NCBI RefSeq assembly: GCF_030035675.1
Contig: NC_084487.1
Coordinates: 67,060,986 to 67,124,985, forward strand
DNA length: 64,000 nt
Direction of reading: 5' to 3'
Origin: Rhineura floridana
Lineage: Eukaryota; Chordata; Lepidosauria; Squamata; Rhineuridae
Shown piece after piece: positions 45,234 through 48,685 of the stretch. The notes below the pieces were generated by a model. The model searched no databases, had not been told where the DNA came from, and was given only the letters and a program-made list of their open reading frames with translations. The position numbers and the translations under genes are program-made. Numbering within the stretch: position 1 is the stretch's first letter; the number at the start of each line of letters is the position of its first letter.

Positions 45234-45845
45234 ATGTGCGTGGAGATAAGGATCTCCTCCATTAGCCAGATCTAGTTTCCAACCCAACTTAAAGCATTCC
45301 AAACAGCAAAGTCAAGACCAAATTGCCTCGGCTCGCCCCAAATAACATTTGCTAAAAGGCTGAATGATGGGTTGTTGTCCTTGAAATATTTCTTCTGCCC
45401 CATATTTAGCATTCTGATAATGCTGTCCAACTGGAACAAGCACTCCACTTGGTTTATGACCACCTTTTGTTGCTGAATCATTCAATACAGATTAAATTCA
45501 GAGTCACAAATGTTTTAATTAAAACCTGGAAATGAAAGATTTTATCATCACACTGCCTTCTGATATAGCTAAACTAAATCTGATGGTGCGCAATGGTATT
45601 CTTATTGAGCTTCTATGAAGCATTGATAGTAAGGGTCATGAAAGAAAGATGCACCTGTCTGTTTATTCTTACAGCTGTCCTTTCATTCAGCCTTCAATAC
45701 AAACTTTAATATAAACCAAGGACTGTTTTCCACATTAAAGCACCTGCTGTTTCTAACATACCTTTTGTTCAGCTGTCATTGTTAGGCTTTGCAACCGGCC
45801 CGTCATATTTCCCAAGCTCTTTTCAAAAGCTGCTACAAGATGGGC
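4392..45845 (-). CDS. NAV3: NAV3 3' part of gene (17 coding exons, C-terminal half of neuron navigator 3)
   Basis: Neuron navigators are large microtubule-plus-end-associated proteins with coiled coils and a C-terminal AAA+ ATPase-like domain, acting in neurite growth and guidance. Seen: 17 exons on the minus strand, each bounded by AG acceptor and GT donor, whose lengths and phases join into one open frame of 2,301 bp ending in TAG. Order of content: coiled coil (exons w1-w2), Ser-rich and Lys-rich linker (w3-w5), coiled coil (w6-w7), then the region leading into the ATPase (w8-w10), Walker A GPSGTGKT (w11), Walker B-like VVIILDN (w12), a sensor-like segment (w13) and the C-terminal tail (w14-w17). 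From memory of the family the sequence is closer to NAV3 than NAV2 (for example GPDH before the LRIRRQ segment, and [10 protein letters not shown]). Upstream exons lie beyond 64,000. Exon numbers w1-w17 are local to this window, in transcription order. Confidence 0.96.
4512..6565. other. NAV3 intron w16-w17, left part
   Basis: No coding exon seen. An old L2-like 3' end lies at 5,445-5,607 and a pyrimidine-rich stretch at 5,650-5,900; the rest is unassigned AT-rich sequence. Confidence 0.6.
5445..5607 (+). mobile_element. Old L2/CR1-type LINE 3' end
   Basis: Ends with GGTGGGATAGAAGTAGTTAA and an AAATAAAATAA tail, the form of L2-related 3' termini in squamates. The left boundary is uncertain. 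Confidence 0.45.
6566..6786 (-). mobile_element. Sauria-type tRNA SINE, near full length
   Basis: Read on the minus strand it starts GAGCCAGTGTGGTGTAGTGG (tRNA-like A box region), has the B box GGTTCGAATCC, the body with CACTGCCTCTCAGCCTCAG, and ends in GTCGCCATAAGTCGGAATCG, the Bov-B LINE-type tail. Best preserved copy in the window. Confidence 0.9.
7331..7367 (+). repeat. TAA trinucleotide microsatellite at the NAV3 exon w16 donor
   Basis: About 12 units of TAA (ATT on the NAV3 strand), starting within the first three intron bases after exon w16. Confidence 0.97.
7369..7566 (-). CDS. NAV3: NAV3 exon w16 (penultimate)
   Basis: 198 bp, phase 0 to 0, 66 codons. Begins [14 protein letters not shown], includes [14 protein letters not shown] and ends [12 protein letters not shown]. 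Acceptor ACATTTAG. The donor is TTG|GTATTATTATT: the intron runs directly into an ATT microsatellite from its third base, giving a weak donor with T at +5. Confidence 0.95.
8100..8163 (+). mobile_element. LINE (L2-like) 3' end fragment with ATC tail
   Basis: GGGCTCCTTCTGGGAGGAAG followed by a GGGTAGAAATTTAATATATAAA tail-like end and ATC repeats. Similar ends occur at 28.96 and 31.14 kb in reverse. Confidence 0.5.
8858..9255 (+). repeat. Unclassified dispersed repeat, copy 1
   Basis: About 390 bp that aligns, with clear divergence, to the reverse complement of 60,700-61,095. Shared landmarks: ATACAGCCACAAGA near one end, TTAAATTGAAAATACCCCC, TCAGCCATGTTCACAGAGTA, and CTTGCCCCATACTCTGACCT near the other end. 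No coding or tRNA-like boxes seen; family unknown. Confidence 0.75.
9376..9656. mobile_element. Palindromic MITE, interrupted by DOCK retrocopy
   Basis: Long inverted arms: AAAGAATCCTGGGAAGTGTA near 9,438 mirrors TACACTT-type sequence near 9,605-9,630, with AGAGTTGTTAGGAGA on one side and TCTCCTAGCAACTCT on the other. Outer arms continue as CACACCCATGCCAGACCTTT on the left and its complement at 10,020-10,043 on the right, so the retrocopy at 9,657-10,013 was inserted into the right arm. Probably a non-autonomous DNA transposon. Confidence 0.8.
9657..10013 (+). pseudogene. Circularly permuted DOCK1/2/5-family retrocopy (circRNA-like)
   Basis: The sequence reads [13 protein letters not shown], then a junction, then [20 protein letters not shown] through [14 protein letters not shown] and [20 protein letters not shown], again to MAMSMVQN, then the junction and exon head again. 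These peptides match the DOCK-A family (closest to DOCK2 from memory), in the helical region between DHR-1 and DHR-2. The period is exactly 290 bp: 9,657-9,723 is identical to 9,947-10,013 over 67 bp. The head-to-tail junction falls at 9,699/9,700 and 9,989/9,990, after an AACAG typical of an exon end. Introns are absent. Flanking 15-bp direct repeats TAAAGTGAAATAAAG (9,642-9,656 and 10,014-10,028) mark target-primed insertion; there is no poly(A). The full lap has no stop codon. Alternative: a DNA-level tandem duplication of a linear retrocopy. Confidence 0.85.
10014..10048. mobile_element. Displaced right end of palindromic MITE
   Basis: TSD copy 2 (10,014-10,028) followed by GGCCTGGTGTGGATGTGGCC, which mirrors the left outer arm GGCCACACCCATGCCAGACC at 9,378-9,397. 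It is the piece of the MITE cut off by the DOCK retrocopy. Confidence 0.7.
10050..10100 (+). repeat. Possible 5S rRNA-derived SINE fragment
   Basis: TTTGGTTTAAATTTGGGTGG and GAGACT resemble the 3' half of 5S rRNA (around GTACTTGGATGGGAGACC), about three quarters identical over 26 bases. Too short to be sure. Confidence 0.25.
10190..10621 (-). repeat. Pyrimidine-rich minisatellite with about 163-bp period
   Basis: Two unit copies carry ATCCTAAGCATGACTGCATG or a close variant, at about 10,303 and 10,465, then GGGAGTAAATCCCACTGAAC-like sequence, each followed by runs of C and T (CTCCTCCCC type). The same units occur inverted at 57.5-58.2 kb. Long false ORFs arise from the composition. Confidence 0.8.
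10622..10868 (+). mobile_element. Third copy of the 56-57 kb terminal-repeat sequence
   Basis: CCAAGCTACACAGGAAGTGG, GAGGAGGTCAGGTCTCCTGC and GGCTATAGGTACATTCTTAA match both inverted arms of the element at 56,115-57,459. It ends CTCTTAGTGAA, as do the arms. A perfect hairpin AACCGCAAGCGGTT lies near the end. Confidence 0.8.
11084..11202 (-). CDS. NAV3: NAV3 exon w15
   Basis: 119 bp. Completes Gly, then 39 codons starting [20 protein letters not shown] and ending EAVREGLQ. A highly conserved piece of the navigator C-terminal domain. Acceptor TTCTATCTCAG, donor CAG|GTAGGA. The intron to exon w14 carries the large L2 element. Confidence 0.96.
11257..11392. mobile_element. Palindromic hAT-like MITE
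   Basis: Arms of the common squamate type: GACCCTCCTTATGTTGTTG and GCTGATGGGAGTCCAACAAC with TCTGGAGGACCACAGG. Ends resemble CAGGGGTGG-type hAT termini. Confidence 0.7.
11400..12700. other. NAV3 intron w14-w15, unassigned part
   Basis: About 1.3 kb of AT-rich sequence with no recognised exon or repeat, except a short GTT run near 12,567. Part of it may be 5' sequence of the adjoining L2. Confidence 0.5.
12680..15765 (+). mobile_element. L2-type LINE, nearly intact, with 3' UTR and AAATA tail
   Basis: Contains the 967-codon ORF and a short 3' UTR that ends GGGGCGGTATAAAAATTCAA and an AAATAAATAAAT tail, the usual end of squamate L2. The 5' boundary is not defined; no ORF1 seen. Inserted in the NAV3 intron between exons w15 and w14, antisense to NAV3. 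Confidence 0.9.
12710..15613 (+). CDS. L2 LINE ORF2: AP endonuclease plus reverse transcriptase
   Basis: 967 codons. Endonuclease (about residues 25-235): [27 protein letters not shown] and the SDH-like site WTDHRLLKF with Thr for Ser. RT (about residues 500-780): [39 protein letters not shown] and [11 protein letters not shown] with the catalytic Asp pair. After about residue 920 the product diverges from the related 3' fragments at 25.9 and 41.3 kb: a one-base loss near 15,482-15,485 shifts out of the frame that gives [11 protein letters not shown]. So one small frameshift near the C-terminus separates it from an intact ORF. Start codon uncertain; the endonuclease starts soon after it. Confidence 0.9.
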   Translation: MKDPAKMGMGIFSPVLKAVTGHSDLQLLLLNARSVHNKISLVHDLIVDEAADLACITETWVGEQGGASLSQLCPPGYSVQRHGRSEGRGGGFVVVYKSSISLIKHHVHVTTGLECLHLVLGQRDRLGILLVYCPPCCPTASLTELTEVVSEVLLRSPRLLVLGDVNIHAETTLSRAAQDFMASMTTMGLSQYVNGPTHVSGHTLDLIFATGHGDDDLDVGNFTSLPLSWTDHRLLKFRLTVAFPLCKGGGPIKLVRPQRLMNPEGFQRALGDFPAEKTGAPVEALVELWNTEMARAVDTIAPARPLLCRAHTAPWYTAELRAMKQDRRRLERRWRRTPDGCNYALVSASTKLYLEAVRVAKRIYFAATIKSSLSHPAELFRVVRGLLHSGPKDTIVPSVARCNEFAGHFQNKILCIRRDLDSQFTAVDPKEVSRAQSCHVLLDEFQLVQLEDVDKVLGQVRATTSALDPCPSWLIKTSRDGTATWAREVINASLREGVVSGCLKEAVVRPLLKKPSLDPENLDSYRPVANVPFLGKILERVVASQLQALLDETDYLDPFQLGFRPGFGTETALVALYDDLCRERDRGSVTLLILLDLSAAFDTIDHGILLERLVELGVGGTALQWFCSYLTGPLQKVVLGEHCSMPWVLQYGVPQGSVLSPMLFNIYMKPLGTVIRSFGVRCHQYADDTQLYFSFSSSSGEAVNVLNRCLAAIMDWMRANKLRLNPDKTEMLMVGGLSDQMVDTHPVLDGVTLPLKEQVRSLGILLDPSLSLEAQVASVARNAFYQLRLVAQLRPYLDREDLTSVVHALVTSRLDYCNVLYVGLPLKTVRKLQLVQNAAARLITRTRRSERITPVLACLHWLPICFRARFKVLVLTYKALYGVGPQYLLERLSRYEPACTLHSTSKALLRVPTHREARRMVTRTRPSQWWPPNCGIVFPKKCAWRRHCYPFSAKSKPSYFIRHFSFS
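15766..16216. other. NAV3 intron between L2 and exon w14
   Basis: About 450 bp of AT-rich sequence; nothing recognised. Confidence 0.5.
16217..16413 (-). CDS. NAV3: NAV3 exon w14
   Basis: 197 bp. Completes Arg, then 65 codons starting [20 protein letters not shown], then [11 protein letters not shown] and [17 protein letters not shown], ending SDVTI plus the first base of Gly. The RYLRRKL segment is an Arg-rich helix where AAA+ arginine-finger residues may lie (inference). Acceptor TTTGTCTGTGTAG, donor ATTG|GTGAGG. Confidence 0.96.
16890..17790 (+). mobile_element. L2-type LINE, endonuclease-domain fragment
   Basis: Broken frames follow the 12.7-kb L2 from its start: AATGCCAGATTAGTACACAA, the [12 protein letters not shown] segment near 17,027-17,060, [11 protein letters not shown] near 17,345, and the SDH-like segment near 17,545-17,555. 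It stops near 17,790 before the RT. Several frameshifts and stops; older than the 12.7-kb copy. Confidence 0.85.
17867..17938 (-). CDS. NAV3: NAV3 exon w13 (short, sensor-like)
   Basis: 72 bp. One base completes Cys, then [19 protein letters not shown] and HQNF, then AG of a split Arg. The strand ending GTMNQ sits where an AAA+ sensor would be. Acceptor TTTTTTTAG, donor AG|GTAAAT. It lies only 77 bp from the end of an L2 fragment. Confidence 0.94.
17940..19110. other. NAV3 intron w12-w13, unassigned
   Basis: About 1.1 kb of AT-rich sequence without recognised exon, SINE or LINE. Confidence 0.5.
19118..19187. mobile_element. hAT-like MITE, half copy
   Basis: GCCAACCTGGTGCCCTCCAG then AAGTCCCATCAGCCCCAGCC: the left arm only. 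Lies 86 bp from NAV3 exon w12. Confidence 0.6.
19273..19427 (-). CDS. NAV3: NAV3 exon w12 (Walker B-like)
   Basis: 155 bp, 51 codons plus two bases. Begins [17 protein letters not shown], then [20 protein letters not shown], in which the hydrophobic run ending in Asp is the Walker B-like strand; the usual AAA+ Glu is replaced by Asn, as in other navigators from memory. Ends NCKYNK plus TG of a split Cys. Acceptor TTTTTCTTTAAG, donor TG|GTAGGT. Confidence 0.95.
19973..20412. mobile_element. Non-autonomous hAT-like element with internal CT repeat
   Basis: Starts CAGGGTGGAGAACTCCAGGC and GGGCCGAATG, and ends near GGCCCACAGACTATATATGA, matching the pattern of hAT-like squamate repeats. Terminal repeats are too degraded to define a target duplication. 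Confidence 0.45.
20162..20199 (+). repeat. CT dinucleotide microsatellite
   Basis: About 19 uninterrupted CT units inside the hAT-like element. Confidence 0.97.
20865..21365 (+). mobile_element. CR1 LINE 3' end, split by a palindromic MITE
   Basis: Typical CR1 tail region: GGAATTCGCTCCCACAGGAG, CACCAACTTGGACGGCTTTA, TGGTTGGCCACTGTGAGAAC and GATGCTGGACTAGATGGGCC. The final TGTTCTTATA piece resumes only after the MITE at 21,237-21,350. No coding capacity. Confidence 0.85.
21237..21350. mobile_element. Near-perfect palindromic MITE inside CR1
   Basis: AGCTTGGAAAAGTTACTTTT and TGAACTATAACTCCCATCAG on the left are mirrored on the right by GGGCTGATGGGAGCTGTAG and AAAAGTAACTTTTCCAAGCT. Arms about 45 bp, only a few mismatches, central AGCCATGCTGGCT-type loop. 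Confidence 0.85.
21478..21590 (-). mobile_element. L2 RT fragment
   Basis: Minus-strand translation gives [14 protein letters not shown], the RT box of L2. About 110 bp, truncated both sides. Confidence 0.65.
21600..22359. other. NAV3 intron w11-w12, unassigned
   Basis: AT-rich, no recognised feature. Confidence 0.5.
22360..22479 (+). mobile_element. Sauria-type SINE, 3' half
   Basis: Body from CTGCCTCTCAGCCTCAGAGG to the Bov-B-type tail GTCGCCATAAGTCAGGATCG. The tRNA head is missing. Ends 72 bp from exon w11. Confidence 0.85.
22552..22787 (-). CDS. NAV3: NAV3 exon w11 (AAA+ Walker A)
   Basis: 236 bp; completes Gly, then 78 codons. Encodes [18 protein letters not shown], a helix with [11 protein letters not shown], then the Walker A motif GPSGTGKT and the downstream helix [11 protein letters not shown], ending FNVDHKSSK. 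This is the nucleotide-binding P-loop of the C-terminal domain and is fully conserved here. Acceptor TTATTTTCAG, donor AAG|GTAAG. Confidence 0.97.
22788..23926. other. NAV3 intron w10-w11
   Basis: About 1.1 kb; no repeat family, exon or RNA gene recognised. Confidence 0.5.
23927..24095 (-). CDS. NAV3: NAV3 exon w10
   Basis: 169 bp, 56 codons plus one base. Begins [20 protein letters not shown] and includes [17 protein letters not shown], a conserved segment just before the ATPase core. Acceptor TTTTATTTCAG, donor AAAG|GTAAC. Confidence 0.96.
24096..25267. other. NAV3 intron w9-w10, left part
   Basis: About 1.2 kb, AT-rich, unassigned. Confidence 0.5.
25268..25466 (-). mobile_element. tRNA-derived SINE with CR1-like tail
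   Basis: Minus strand starts GGGCTGTAGCTCAGTGGTAG (A box GTAGCTCAGTGGTAGAGC), then a degraded B box in AATTCAATCCC, and ends AGGCAGCCTCCTATGTTCCT. A different family from the Sauria SINEs here. Confidence 0.85.
25907..26280 (+). mobile_element. L2 3' end with AATG tail
   Basis: C-terminal ORF2 codons ([43 protein letters not shown]) then the 3' UTR with GGGGCGGTATACAAATGCAA and an AATG repeat tail. Gives the unshifted C-terminal frame for comparison with the 12.7-kb copy. Confidence 0.92.
26586..26681 (-). CDS. NAV3: NAV3 exon w9
   Basis: 96 bp, phase 0 to 0, 32 codons. Encodes [20 protein letters not shown] and ends VIRRLFK. The GVSGKTKW segment is conserved in navigators and is not a canonical P-loop. 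Acceptor CTCTTTACAG, donor AAG|GTAAG. Confidence 0.96.
27330..27427 (-). CDS. NAV3: NAV3 exon w8
   Basis: 98 bp; two bases complete a split Asp codon, then 32 codons beginning ILLEDVTDG and ending NKGYGQSK. Includes [12 protein letters not shown], the start of the globular region leading to the ATPase domain. Acceptor TTGCTTGTTAG, donor AAG|GTACT. Confidence 0.94.
27428..28960. other. NAV3 intron w7-w8, right of exon w8
   Basis: About 1.5 kb without recognised exon or repeat. Confidence 0.5.
28962..29030 (-). mobile_element. L2-like LINE 3' end fragment
   Basis: TTACTGCATTTATATATCGC and CTTTCTGCCAAAGCACCCAG are the reverse complement of the common GGGCGATATATAAATG-type LINE end. Confidence 0.5.
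29471..29543. mobile_element. hAT-like MITE, half copy
   Basis: CAGCCTTTGCCAACCTGGCA, CCCTCCAGATGTTTTGGACT and AACTCCCATCATTCCCAG: one arm only. Confidence 0.6.
29544..30017. other. NAV3 intron before exon w7, unassigned
   Basis: Includes a GC-richer stretch (29,720-29,910) with local self-complementarity around GGTGGTGTAGCACCAACCC; no family recognised. Confidence 0.4.
30018..30192 (-). CDS. NAV3: NAV3 exon w7 (coiled-coil end, Ser-rich linker)
   Basis: 175 bp, 58 codons plus one base. Encodes [16 protein letters not shown], then a poly-Ser stretch, then [15 protein letters not shown]. Donor TCAG|GTAAAT is good. The acceptor reads AAAATGATAG, with no clear pyrimidine tract, so splicing may rely on an enhancer or be regulated. 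Confidence 0.94.
30838..30972. mobile_element. Palindromic hAT-like MITE
   Basis: Left arm GTTGCCAACAAGGTGCCTTC, right arm GATGATGGGAGTTGTAGTCC with TTGGCTACCCCTGC at the end. Confidence 0.75.
31141..31400 (-). mobile_element. L2-like LINE 3' region
   Basis: Starts with a TTTA tail repeat (31,141-31,164), then TATCCCACCCTTCCTTCCC and GGAAGGTCTTCAGTAGGCAC, a widespread squamate LINE 3' region in reverse. Confidence 0.6.
31905..32120. mobile_element. hAT-like repeat
   Basis: Begins AGGGGTGGCTAACCTTCAGC and ends around ATACAGCCCCTGGAGGGTTA, with C-rich interior; degraded. Confidence 0.4.
32345..32695 (+). mobile_element. Chimeric SINE: different head, Sauria-type tail
   Basis: Head GAGCCTGGCTGGGAGTCCAG, AGTCTGTGAGTTCAAAGGGC and a GC-rich body, then the body and tail CCTCAGAGGGAAGCAATGG and GTCACCATAAGTCGGGATCG. 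The head differs from the copies at 6.6 and 47.8 kb. Confidence 0.65.
33148..33484. mobile_element. Tc1/mariner-like (Tigger/pogo-type) MITE, GC-rich
   Basis: Terminal inverted repeats CAGTAGGGCCCC and GGGGCCCTACTG, flanked by TA on both sides (33,146-33,147 and 33,485-33,486). 337 bp, far more GC- and CpG-rich than its surroundings, with internal copies of GATCAGCTG/CAGCTGATC. The termini and TA duplication fit pogo/Tigger elements; no transposase. Confidence 0.8.
33490..34008. other. NAV3 intron w6-w7, unassigned part
   Basis: About 520 bp, nothing recognised. Confidence 0.5.
34010..34124. mobile_element. Palindromic hAT-like MITE
   Basis: CAGGGGTGGCTAACCCTGTG at the left and CCACAGGTTAGCCACCCTGT at the right form inverted termini of hAT type. 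Confidence 0.8.
34945..35098 (-). CDS. NAV3: NAV3 exon w6 (coiled coil)
   Basis: 154 bp; one base completes Ala, then 51 codons. Starts [19 protein letters not shown] and continues through a charged helix to REAMNRMQ, a strongly conserved navigator coiled coil. The acceptor is preceded by an unbroken T tract of about ten bases; donor CAG|GTCAGC. Confidence 0.96.
35683..35813. mobile_element. Palindromic hAT-like MITE
   Basis: Arms TTTTCCAGATGTTGTTGCAT and GAATTGTAGTCCAACATTTG, end CACATTGGCTACCCCTG. Confidence 0.75.
35912..35981. repeat. 24-bp inverted repeat with 22-bp loop
   Basis: GAAGTATTCCTCAGTGGTCT plus TCAC (35,912-35,935) is mirrored at 35,958-35,981 with one mismatch. Could be a degraded MITE or a chance hairpin. 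Confidence 0.7.
36544..36640. mobile_element. hAT-like MITE, degraded
   Basis: GGGGATGGGGAACCTATGAC, CCTCCAGATGTTACTATACT and ACTCCAGTCATCCCTG; right arm mostly lost. Confidence 0.6.
37137..37225. mobile_element. Short dispersed repeat of the TTACTCAGAAGTAAGT type
   Basis: GTGCAATCCACTTACTCAGA at one end and GAGGATTGCAGCCTC at the other: a small, partly palindromic repeat I know from squamate genomes, class unknown. Minisatellite units at 10.3 and 57.6 kb contain a related GGGATTTACTCCC core. Confidence 0.5.
37230..38456. other. NAV3 intron w5-w6, right part
   Basis: About 1.2 kb with no recognised element beyond a T run at 37,747-37,757. Confidence 0.5.
38457..38629 (-). CDS. NAV3: NAV3 exon w5 (Ser/Pro-rich linker)
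   Basis: 173 bp, phase 0 start, ends two bases into an Ala codon. Encodes [20 protein letters not shown] followed by [12 protein letters not shown] and a Ser/Pro segment. Likely disordered and rich in possible phosphorylation sites (inference). Acceptor TTCTCCTAG, donor GC|GTATGT. Confidence 0.95.
38630..39765. other. NAV3 intron between microexon w4 and exon w5
   Basis: About 1.1 kb, free of recognised repeats. The low repeat density around the microexon may reflect constraint (inference). Confidence 0.4.
39766..39786 (-). CDS. NAV3: NAV3 exon w4, 21-nt microexon
   Basis: A 21-bp, phase 0 exon encoding VNSRGSE. It is bounded by TTTCTGCAAG on the acceptor side and GTGAAT on the donor side. 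The seven residues match, from memory, those between the Lys-rich segment and LRSSFKQ in mammalian NAV3; NAV2 as I recall it can lack them (NW joined directly to LRSSFKQ). Because it is a multiple of three it can be skipped without breaking the frame, so alternative splicing is likely. Confidence 0.88.
39787..40274. other. NAV3 intron between exon w3 and microexon w4
   Basis: About 490 bp, AT-rich, no recognised repeat; this is where splicing regulatory sites for the microexon would be expected. Confidence 0.4.
40275..40396 (-). CDS. NAV3: NAV3 exon w3 (Ser-rich and Lys-rich linker)
   Basis: 122 bp. Completes a split Asp codon with exon w2, then encodes [17 protein letters not shown], a Ser/Gly stretch, and six consecutive lysines before Asn-Trp. 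The basic run is a plausible acidic-partner or nucleus/microtubule contact, which is inference. Donor TGG|GTAAGT is close to consensus; acceptor TTGTATTGTAG. Confidence 0.95.
40397..41261. other. NAV3 intron w2-w3, left part
   Basis: About 860 bp, nothing recognised. Confidence 0.5.
41262..41612 (+). mobile_element. L2 3' end
   Basis: Short C-terminal ORF2 remnant (TATCTTTTCGGCGCCAGG) then 3' UTR with GGGGCGGTATATAAATTGAA and AATAAATAAA-type tail. Confidence 0.88.
41613..42560. other. NAV3 intron w2-w3, right part
   Basis: About 950 bp without recognised repeat or exon. Confidence 0.5.
42561..42672 (-). CDS. NAV3: NAV3 exon w2 (coiled coil)
   Basis: 112 bp, starts in phase 0 and ends one base into a codon. 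Encodes [18 protein letters not shown] and an Ala/Gln-rich helix, then GPDH. Heptad-like spacing of Leu and Ile supports a coiled coil. Acceptor CCCAAAG, donor AAAG|GTATGG. From memory human NAV3 has Asp at the first residue, here Glu. Confidence 0.95.
43712..43830 (-). mobile_element. Possible L2-like LINE 3' end
   Basis: TTTA-rich tail (TTATTTATTCACAG) then TATAACCTGCCCTTCACCAA; reverse complement of a LINE 3' end, degraded. Confidence 0.35.
44404..44640. repeat. Degenerate tandem duplication, about 110-bp unit
   Basis: CACATGGAAGCC ... GCAACTGCTCACACATAGGT is followed by the related CACTTGGAAACC ... ACAGCTGCTCATGCATAAGG. Low identity; family unknown. Confidence 0.4.
45200..45232 (+). repeat. 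GT dinucleotide microsatellite
   Basis: About 16 GT units, then a degenerate GCATGTGCG end. Confidence 0.97.
45762..45845 (-). CDS. NAV3: NAV3 exon w1 (coiled-coil start)
   Basis: 84 bp, phase 0 to 0, 28 codons. Encodes [14 protein letters not shown] and continues to TAEQK, a segment shared by NAV2 and NAV3. Acceptor is pyrimidine-rich ending TTTTCACAG; donor is AAG|GTATG. The exon upstream (expected to end in a TAN-like tripeptide) was not found in the window. Confidence 0.93.
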
Positions 45846-46327
45846 CTGTGAAAATGATGGGGGAGAGGGGGAGACAGAGACAGTCAAATGTCAATAGGAT
45901 TCAAATCCACTGCACATAATCTATGAAATATGCTTGAATGTACTTTTGCTAAGAAACTACATGACAATGTTAATCTCCACCAAAAAATTACTTCTACTGA
46001 AATCTCTCATCTTTCTCCAACTGCTTTGCACCTTCTTGTATGCATGAAGCAGACAGCAGACACTACTCCCAGCTGTGTGTACACTAAAGCTGAACTAGTA
46101 CACAGTGTCCACTCCAGTTTCTTTGTGTAATTCTATAACTTGTTTTGGGCAACACAGATCTGTCGTACAGTTGGTTTGAAGATATGTGCCAATATAGATT
46201 TGGTCTTATCTGAAAACATGCATGATGCTGTGCCCAGGATAAAGATTTGGGCATCCTTTAACATGAGGACACTTTACCTGGACTTCCAATATTGGAATAA
46301 CAACCATTAAATAGGATAACACTGTAC

Positions 46328-47085
46328 TTAGAATCAGAGAATTGTAGAGTTGGAAGGGGCCTGTAAGGCCATCAAGGCCAACCTCCTGCTCAATGCAGGA
46401 ATCCAAATTAAAGTATACCTGACAGGTGACTGTCCAGCTGCCTCTTGAAGTATACCCAACAGGTGACTAGCTGCCTCCAGCATTGGTGAGCCCACTACTT
46501 CCTAGGTAATTGATTGCATTATTGTACTGCTCTAACAGTTAGGAAGTTTTTCCTGATGTTCAGTCAAGTTCTTGTAACTTGAGCCCATTATTCCTTGTTC
46601 TGCACTCTGGGATGATTAAGAAGGGATCCTGGCCCTCCTCTGTATGATAGCCTTTCATGTACTTGAAGAGTGCTATCATATCTCCCCTCAGTCTTCTCTT
46701 CTCAAGGCTAAACATGCCCACTTCATTTAGTCTCTCCTCACAGAGCTTTGCTTCCAGTCCCCTGATCATCCTCATGGCCCTCCTCTGAACTTGTTCCAGT
46801 TTGTCTGCATCCTTAAAGTGCAGTATCCAGAATTGGACACAGTACTCAAGTTGAGGTCTAACCAGTGCCAAATAGAGGGGAACTAGTACTTCACATGATT
46901 TAGAAACTATACTTCTGTTAATGCAGCCTAAAATAGCATTTGCCTTTATGCAGCCACATTACACTGTTGGTCCCTATTCAGCTTGTAATCAACAATTCCA
47001 AGATCCCTCTTGCATGTAGTATTGCTGAGACAAGTATTCCCCATCTTATAATTCTGCATTGGGTTTCTTTTTCCTAGGTATAGGC
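46328..47085 (-). mobile_element. CR1 LINE, 5'-truncated
   Basis: The 3' end is at the left (GAATCAGAGAATTGTAGAGT, complement of the CR1 ATTCTATGATTC-type terminus). The ORF2 C-terminus is read on the minus strand at 46,560-46,871: LVRPQLEYCVQFW, KLEQVQRRAMRMI and MFSLEKRRLRGDMI. Several frame breaks. Confidence 0.9.
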
Positions 47086-47801
47086 TCATATTCAGCTTGT
47101 GATCAACAAGAGGCATGCCAAAAGTTGAAGATTTCTAGTTACTGCTAGAATGTTTTGGGAGGAGTGCCTAAAGGGGCAACCAAAGCTGCTGGAAAGATTT
47201 GTTGAGTGAACTTTTTGGGAAGTGTTTCAGGAAAGCATACTGACTGTTGAGAGCAGGGCAGCATACAAGTGTTCTTTTTTCCTAATTTTTTTTAACCACT
47301 TGCCAGCCATTCTGATGTTTATGAGCCTTCATTTTCCTCCAAGAACCCTCCTCAGAATATTAATATATCTTGATTTAGCACTAACCCAGGGGTTTTCTGG
47401 GGAAGAATATTGGCAGTCAGCAGCTGGGTACCACAACTACAATGAGAAACTCACCCTTTGACACTGCAAGCATAGCAAAACAAGAGGGGGCAAGCCAGGA
47501 AAAAAATTAAATACCAAGGGTGCACAGCTGCCAACAGTAAACACTTACTGTTTAAAAAATTATCCCCTGAAACATACAAAATCGCCTTATTGCATTTTTA
47601 CCATCCACAAGGCCCAGTGAATCTGGGGGGAAGGGAATTTCACAGTTCTACCTAAAATGTGTATTTAATAATTACAGTCACAGTACCCTCATCACTAGAT
47701 AACACTAATCCAATTCAAAATGTATCCCCTGCAGTTGCTTTCCCATTTCCCCTTCTTCTAAAATTTATATTAAGGACATTTTTCATTCCCTGTGTTTTAC
47801 A

Positions 47802-47977
47802 CAGAGAGCCAGTATGGGAAACCAGGGTTCAAATTCCCACATAGCCATGAAGCTCACTAGGTGACCTTGGGCCAGTCACTGCCTCTCAGCCTCAGAGGAA
47901 GGCAATGGTAAAACCACCTCTGAATACTGCTTACCATGAAAACCCTGTTCATAGGGTCACCATGAGTCGGAATCAGA
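47802..47977 (+). mobile_element. Sauria-type SINE with deletion in tRNA head
   Basis: GAGAGCCAGTATG joins directly to GAAACCAGGGTTCAAATTCC (B box), losing about 35 bp between A and B boxes; then the normal body and GTCACCATGAGTCGGAATC tail. Confidence 0.85.
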
Positions 47978-48464
47978 ATCAGTCAATGTTTCATGTTTTA
48001 CACAATAAGCAGTTTCAAAGAACCAATAATGGACCAATAATTGCGTGCAGAATTTATATATGTGACTATCTTTATGTTAGGTTATTGGATAAATATATTT
48101 TGTATGCATTTTTTAAATTAATAAAGCATTTAAAAGGGGTGTGGGGAAGAAATAAAGGATTTGATAGCACAGCAAGTCTAGAAAGCATTTCACATGTATA
48201 TAAACCCTCTGATATAGAAAGCAATCATACTGTGAAGGATTAATATAGTCCCACAGCAGGATGAAGATGACTAGCTATGTTTCTGTTTGCTCTTTTTAAA
48301 TATGTGAGGGTCTGGTTGTGAAAGTCCACTCAGAGGAATATAATATCACGTGAGAATTTTATTTTCACAGACAACTACAACCCTTATGAGGCATGGGCAA
48401 AAGGTCCTCTCAAGGCAAGTGAATATGTGAATAGCTGGGTTACCATATGGCAACTGCAATCATG

Positions 48465-48685
48465 TTAACTTGAGTGGCTTTAAAAGAGGAAATATAAATT
48501 CATGGAAGATAAAGCTATCAATGGCTACTAGGTACATTGGCTATGGTCTATGTCCACTGTCAGAAGCAATATGTCTCTGAATCACAAGTGGGGAGAGTGC
48601 CCTTGCACTTAGGTCCTCCTTATGGGCTTCCCATAGGCACAAATGGATCACTGGCCTGATCCAGCAGGCCATTCTGGTGTTCTTA
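48465..48685 (+). mobile_element. CR1 LINE 3' end
   Basis: GAGTGGCTTTAAAAGAGGAA, AGCTATCAATGGCTACTAGG, GGGCTTCCCATAGGCAC and ACTGGCCTGATCCAGCAGGC; same region as 20.9-21.2 kb. Confidence 0.8.
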